From JBBQKG01 sp038326655 (lineage in GTDB: Bacteria > Actinomycetota > Thermoleophilia > Solirubrobacterales > JBBDJG01), in the NCBI GenBank assembly GCA_038326655.1, contig JBBQKG010000042.1, positions 1 to 10,338 of the forward strand: 10,338 nucleotides of DNA, read 5' to 3'. Every line of letters begins with the position of its first letter. Within the stretch, counting starts at the first letter, position 1. Below the pieces are notes generated by a model, which worked only from the letters and a program-made list of their open reading frames with translations, was not told where the DNA came from and searched no databases. Position numbers and translations under genes: made by a program. Shown in pieces: positions 8,396-10,338 of this stretch.

Positions 8396-9199
8396 ATGCC
8401 CTCCCGCGCCGTGATCCTGAGCTGGAACGTGGCCGGGCGTGTGCGTGCGTCTCAAGAGCGCCAGATCGAGGCGCTCCGGGAATGCCGCTTCGACGTGCTC
8501 TGCCTGCAGGAGGTGACGCCCGCGACGCGCTCCCGCTGGGAGGAGGCGCTCTCCGACCAGGGCTTCGAGGTCGCCGTGAGCGAGTGGCCCGTGCCGCCGA
8601 CGGGATTGCGCCGGCTGGCCGTCCTGACCGCGGCGCGTGATCCGCTCCGGCAGATCGAGGTTCCCGGCCTGCCGTGGCCTGAGCGCCACCTCGCGGGTCT
8701 CGTGACGATGGCCGGGACCGAAGTCGAGGTGCACAACCTCCACGCACCGCTCAGCTCCAAGGCGGAGCAGGTCAAGGTACGGACGCTCGAAGCCGTGTTC
8801 GCGGCTCTGACCCGTGATGACCGGACCCCCCGTGCGCTCGCGGGAGACATCAACACCCCCCGCTACGAGAGCCGGGAGGGCGAGGTCTCGAGCTTCGCCC
8901 GCACGCGCAGCGGGCGCCTGCGCCCGGCGCTCGGCGAGCGCCACGACCGTGCCGAGCTCGCGATCGTGGCCGGGCTACCCGCCCGCGGGTGGCAGGACGC
9001 CTTTCGCGCGGTGCACGGATACGCGCGCCGCGACCGTTCGTGGGTGGCCGCGTGGGGAGAGGCCTATCGCCTCGATCACCTGATCGTCTCGCCGTCGCTG
9101 CGCCCCGTCGCGTGCGAGTACGTCCACACCTGGCGCGAGGACGGGTTGAGCGACCACGCCGCAATCTGGGCCGAGCTCGAGGCCGATGCGCCGGCGTGA
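8396..9199 (+). CDS. Endonuclease/exonuclease/phosphatase (EEP) family protein
   Basis: This protein of 267 residues has the EEP (DNase I-like) fold, metal-dependent enzymes that cut phosphodiester or phosphoester bonds. All core motifs are present in order: SWNVAG with N11, LCLQEV with metal-binding E39, HNLHAP with H116, GDINTP with D151 and N153, RLDHLIVSP with D227, and SDHAA with D253 and catalytic H254. It should therefore be active, but the substrate (nucleic acid, nucleotide, inositol phosphate or lipid) cannot be read from the motifs. There is no signal peptide, so it is probably cytoplasmic. ATG 8396 is chosen because it places the SWNVAG strand at the N-terminus; an upstream in-frame GTG at 8372 would overlap the divergent gene. 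No Shine-Dalgarno is visible. The last 14 bases overlap the next small gene. Confidence 0.88.
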   Translation: MPSRAVILSWNVAGRVRASQERQIEALRECRFDVLCLQEVTPATRSRWEEALSDQGFEVAVSEWPVPPTGLRRLAVLTAARDPLRQIEVPGLPWPERHLAGLVTMAGTEVEVHNLHAPLSSKAEQVKVRTLEAVFAALTRDDRTPRALAGDINTPRYESREGEVSSFARTRSGRLRPALGERHDRAELAIVAGLPARGWQDAFRAVHGYARRDRSWVAAWGEAYRLDHLIVSPSLRPVACEYVHTWREDGLSDHAAIWAELEADAPA

Positions 9200-9353
9200 G
9201 GCCCCGGTGCTGGTCGTCGCGCTCGCCGGGGCGGTGGTCGTGGCCCGGGTTCTCACCCACGGCGGCGTGCACTCGAGCGCGCTCAGGATCGTCGTGCTCA
9301 CCTTGATCGTGGCGGCGATCCTGTATACGCGCCTGGGCCCTCCGCCTCGTTGA
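9186..9353 (+). CDS. Small two-helix membrane protein, 55 residues
   Basis: An open frame from ATG 9186 to TGA 9351-9353 encodes 55 residues. It has a basic start (MRRRE), a first hydrophobic segment (about residues 7-23, VLVVALAGAVVVARVL), a short polar turn (THGGVHSS), a second hydrophobic segment (about 32-47, ALRIVVLTLIVAAILY) and a short TRLGPPPR tail. The start lies inside the EEP gene, overlapping it by 14 bases in another frame, which suggests translational coupling. The pattern of a positive N-terminus plus two clean helices is unlikely by chance in a GC-rich spacer. I do not recognise a family. It could anchor or accompany the EEP protein at the membrane, or be an independent small membrane protein. 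Confidence 0.6.
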   Translation: MRRREAPVLVVALAGAVVVARVLTHGGVHSSALRIVVLTLIVAAILYTRLGPPPR

Positions 9354-9365
9354 AGCCGTAACGAG

Positions 9366-9388
9366 CGGCCGATCGCTACGCTCGGCTG
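9366..9388 (+). terminator. Imperfect hairpin after the EEP / small-protein pair
   Basis: Bases 9366-9372 pair with 9382-9388 (seven pairs, one of them G-T), then after one mismatch two more pairs close a three-base loop. It lies 12 bases after the small-protein stop and just before the MFS remnant. No T-tract follows, so termination is only suggested. Confidence 0.3.
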
Positions 9389-9396
9389 AAGCTTGA

Positions 9397-9954
9397 CCGC
9401 AGCTCCCGGACACGCTGTCGCCCAGCACGGGGTTCGGTGCGAACGTCACAGAGGCCTGGCTGTTCCTGTTTCCATCGCTCGTGATGCTCTTCTCGGGCTT
9501 GGCCGCCGGGATGCTCGGCACGCGGTTCGGATCGAAGCTGCCGCTGCTGATCGGCACGCTCGTGACCGCGCTCAGCTTCGCCTTCCTGGCAGCCGAGCAC
9601 GGGCAGCGCTGGGCGATCTACAGCGCGACCGCGCTGATGGGGCTCGGGATCGGCTTCTCGTTCGCCTCGATGGCGAACCTGATCGTGGAGGCGGTCGACC
9701 AGTGCGAGACCGGCGTCGCCACGGGGATGAACACGATCATGCGCACGATCGGCGGCTCGCTGGGCGGCCAGGTGTCCGCCGCGGTGCTGGCCGGCCACCT
9801 CTCGGCGAGCGGCGAGCCGACGAGCAGCGCGTTCACGATCGCGTTCTCGATCTCGGCCGTCGTGGTGCTGCTCGCATTTGCCGCATCGATCGGGATACCC
9901 GGCCGTGCACGCCGCCGCGAACGGTCCGGCACGGCAATTGCCCAGCGCGCCTGA
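9397..9954 (+). pseudogene. C-terminal half of a second DHA2-type MFS transporter
   Basis: From about 9397 the plus-strand frame reads as the second half of a 14-helix MFS transporter: QLPDTLSPSTGFGANVTEAW, a helix, AGMLGTRFGSKLPLLIGTL, two further helices, then GVATGMNTIMRTIGGSLGG and a last helix before a basic tail, ending at TGA 9952-9954. An in-frame TGA at 9394-9396 stands directly before the recognisable part, and nothing transporter-like precedes it, so the N-terminal ~250-300 residues are gone. GTG 9481 or ATG 9484 could start a 157-158-residue product lacking half the protein. The C-terminal region differs clearly from that of the minus-strand MFS remnant (SLGGQVSAAVLAGHL against SLGTAILGAIFANRL), so the two are remnants of different transporters and not an inverted duplicate. 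Confidence 0.8.
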
Positions 9955-9959
9955 CGGGA
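9949..9959 (+). repeat. 11-base direct repeat, copy 1
   Basis: GCCTGACGGGA overlaps the stop codon of the MFS remnant and recurs exactly at 10132-10142. Its first eight bases are complementary to 10017-10024. Confidence 0.7.
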
Positions 9960-9967
9960 TTCGTCCA

Positions 9968-10004
9968 ACCCTCCGGGGAGCCCTAAAGGAATGGCCTGGA
10001 GGGT
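9968..10004 (+). promoter_or_regulatory. 10-bp hairpin in the pilin leader
   Basis: Bases 9968-9977 (ACCCTCCGGG) pair with 9995-10004 (CCTGGAGGGT) over ten positions with one G-T pair, enclosing a 17-base loop. The 3' arm contains GGAGGG (9998-10003), which would serve as the ribosome site of the mini-ORF at 10011. The hairpin would therefore hide that site. It may instead be a terminator for the upstream remnant, but no T-tract follows. Confidence 0.5.
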
Positions 10005-10028
10005 CGATAGATGACGCGTCAGGCTTAG
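9991..10028 (+). other. Two overlapping mini-ORFs in the pilin leader
   Basis: ATG 9991 opens a seven-codon frame (MAWRVDR, stop TGA 10012-10014). ATG 10011 opens a five-codon frame (MTRQA, stop TAG 10026-10028). They overlap as ATGA. The second has a good Shine-Dalgarno (GGAGGG, 9998-10003) seven bases before its ATG. The first has AAAGGA directly against its ATG, which is too close. Short frames arise easily by chance, so translation is unproven; the good spacing and the overlap make the second worth recording as a possible leader peptide. Confidence 0.3.
10012..10021. repeat. Perfect 10-bp palindrome in the pilin leader
   Basis: TGACGCGTCA is a perfect dyad and could be an operator half-site pair. 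Its right half overlaps the 5' strand of the proposed long-range RNA stem, so the symmetry may be incidental. Confidence 0.35.
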
Positions 10029-10159
10029 GTTGTTGGGCGCTGTCTCCCTCTACCAGGAGAGGGCGCGAGCTTCAGGGAGTAGGCCGGGTTGGCCGAAGGA
10101 AGGACCTCCACTGGGCGTTAATTGAGCCGCGGCCTGACGGGACATGGCAAAAAGCCCCC
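10017..10159 (+). ncRNA. Candidate structured 5' leader (riboregulator-like) of the pilin gene
   Basis: A closing stem is formed by 10017-10024 (CGTCAGGC) with 10132-10139 (GCCTGACG), eight Watson-Crick pairs plus a T-G. It encloses a hairpin with arms 10037-10047 and 10056-10066 (ten of eleven positions pair). A second hairpin follows, with inner stem 10082-10085/10091-10094, loop GGGTT, outer stem 10070-10073/10095-10098 and an eight-base bulge. After the closing stem comes a compact GGC-AAAAA-GCC element (10146-10156, with GGG 10139-10141 able to pair with CCC 10157-10159), ending five bases before the pilin Shine-Dalgarno. The layout resembles a three-way-junction riboswitch or attenuator, but matches no class I recognise. 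Pairings were found by hand in a single GC-rich sequence with no covariation evidence. Confidence 0.4.
10132..10142 (+). repeat. 11-base direct repeat, copy 2
   Basis: This is an exact copy of 9949-9959 (GCCTGACGGGA), with starts 183 bases apart. It supplies the 3' strand of the proposed closing stem of the pilin leader. Confidence 0.7.
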
Positions 10160-10163
10160 AATC

Positions 10164-10169
10164 AGGAGG
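10164..10169 (+). promoter_or_regulatory. Strong Shine-Dalgarno site for the pilin gene
   Basis: AGGAGG lies seven bases before ATG 10177. It is the strongest ribosome site in the window and fits a highly made structural protein. CCTCC at 10105-10109 in the leader could pair with it, a possible route for translational control. Confidence 0.85.
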
Positions 10170-10176
10170 AATCCAC

Positions 10177-10338
10177 ATGTTGCGGAAGCTCCGCGAGCGC
10201 GCCCAGGAGGAGAAGGGTTTCACCCTGATCGAGCTCCTGGTCGTCATTTTGATCATCGGCATCCTTGCCGCGATCGCAATCCCCTCGTTCCTGAACCAGA
10301 GGAGCAAGGGCAACGACGCAGAGGCCAAGTCCACCGCC
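10177..10338 (+). CDS. pilA: Type IV prepilin, N-terminal part (3' end outside window)
   Basis: The first 54 residues of a type IV pilin, the building block of the pilus fibre, are present. A 14-residue basic/acidic leader (MLRKLRERAQEEKG) is followed by the prepilin-peptidase site: cleavage after G14, with F15 becoming the N-methylated first residue (FTLIELLVV) and E19 being the conserved E+5 needed for assembly. The hydrophobic helix continues through IIGILAAIAIPSFLNQRSKG, the classic pilin pattern with the proline near mature position 22. ATG 10177 is fixed by the AGGAGG at 10164-10169. The gene is separated from pilBTC by about 3.1 kb of unrelated genes and has its own long leader, so it is probably transcribed independently. 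Whether it is the major pilin or a minor one cannot be settled from this fragment; the strong ribosome site favours a major pilin. Confidence 0.93.
   Translation, partial: MLRKLRERAQEEKGFTLIELLVVILIIGILAAIAIPSFLNQRSKGNDAEAKSTA

Noticed and set aside
7053..9954. The two MFS remnants as an inverted duplication flanking a transposable segment
   Set aside because: Their comparable C-terminal regions differ in sequence, so they are not copies of each other, and no transposase or terminal inverted repeats are visible.
10070..10098. Resemblance of the GGCC-GGGTT-GGCC hairpin to the 3' part of the class I cyclic-di-GMP (GEMM) riboswitch
   Set aside because: The conserved 5' half of that class, including the GACGCAAAGCC-type core and the GNRA-capped hairpin, is not present upstream; only a short GC-rich similarity remains.
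9878..10228. A 116-codon plus-strand frame crossing the pilin leader into the pilin gene
   Set aside because: It overlaps the MFS remnant and pilin in a different frame, has no ribosome site and no recognisable domain.

Overview
The window is very GC-rich and strongly biased toward G/C in third codon positions. It reads as a chromosomal piece of a high-GC actinobacterium. The order alaS-ruvX-mltG-aroE followed by type IV pilus genes suggests the Thermoleophilia (Solirubrobacterales-like); this placement is inference from gene order and protein character, not from a marker gene.

Layout: (1) 1-2776, plus strand: the 3' end of alaS, then ruvX, mltG and aroE, separated by one base or overlapping. 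The first ~90 bases are homopolymer-rich and look like a poor contig end. (2) 2748-7044, plus strand: pilB (assembly ATPase), pilT (retraction ATPase) and pilC (platform protein), running straight on from aroE and probably co-transcribed with it. (3) 7045-9954: an accessory block splitting pilC from the pilin. On the minus strand lie a four-helix YvlD/phage-holin-4-type protein, a cupin and a DHA2-type MFS transporter reduced by an internal deletion. On the plus strand lie an endonuclease/exonuclease/phosphatase-family protein, an overlapping 55-residue two-helix membrane protein, and the C-terminal half of a second MFS transporter with no N-terminus. (4) 9955-10338: a ~220-base leader rich in potential RNA structure, a strong Shine-Dalgarno sequence, and the start of a type IV prepilin gene that runs off the window.

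Working together: PilB would extend and PilT retract a pilus built on PilC from the pilin starting at 10177. The other usual parts (prepilin peptidase, PilM/N/O, minor pilins) are not in the window and may follow it. MltG and RuvX are housekeeping cell-wall and RNA/DNA-maintenance functions, and AroE belongs to the shikimate pathway.

The most unusual part is the pilin leader. It holds a 10-bp hairpin, two overlapping mini-ORFs, and an 8-base strand that can pair equally well with an upstream or a downstream copy of an 11-base direct repeat. This looks like a possible switch controlling pilin expression, but it is drawn by hand from one sequence.
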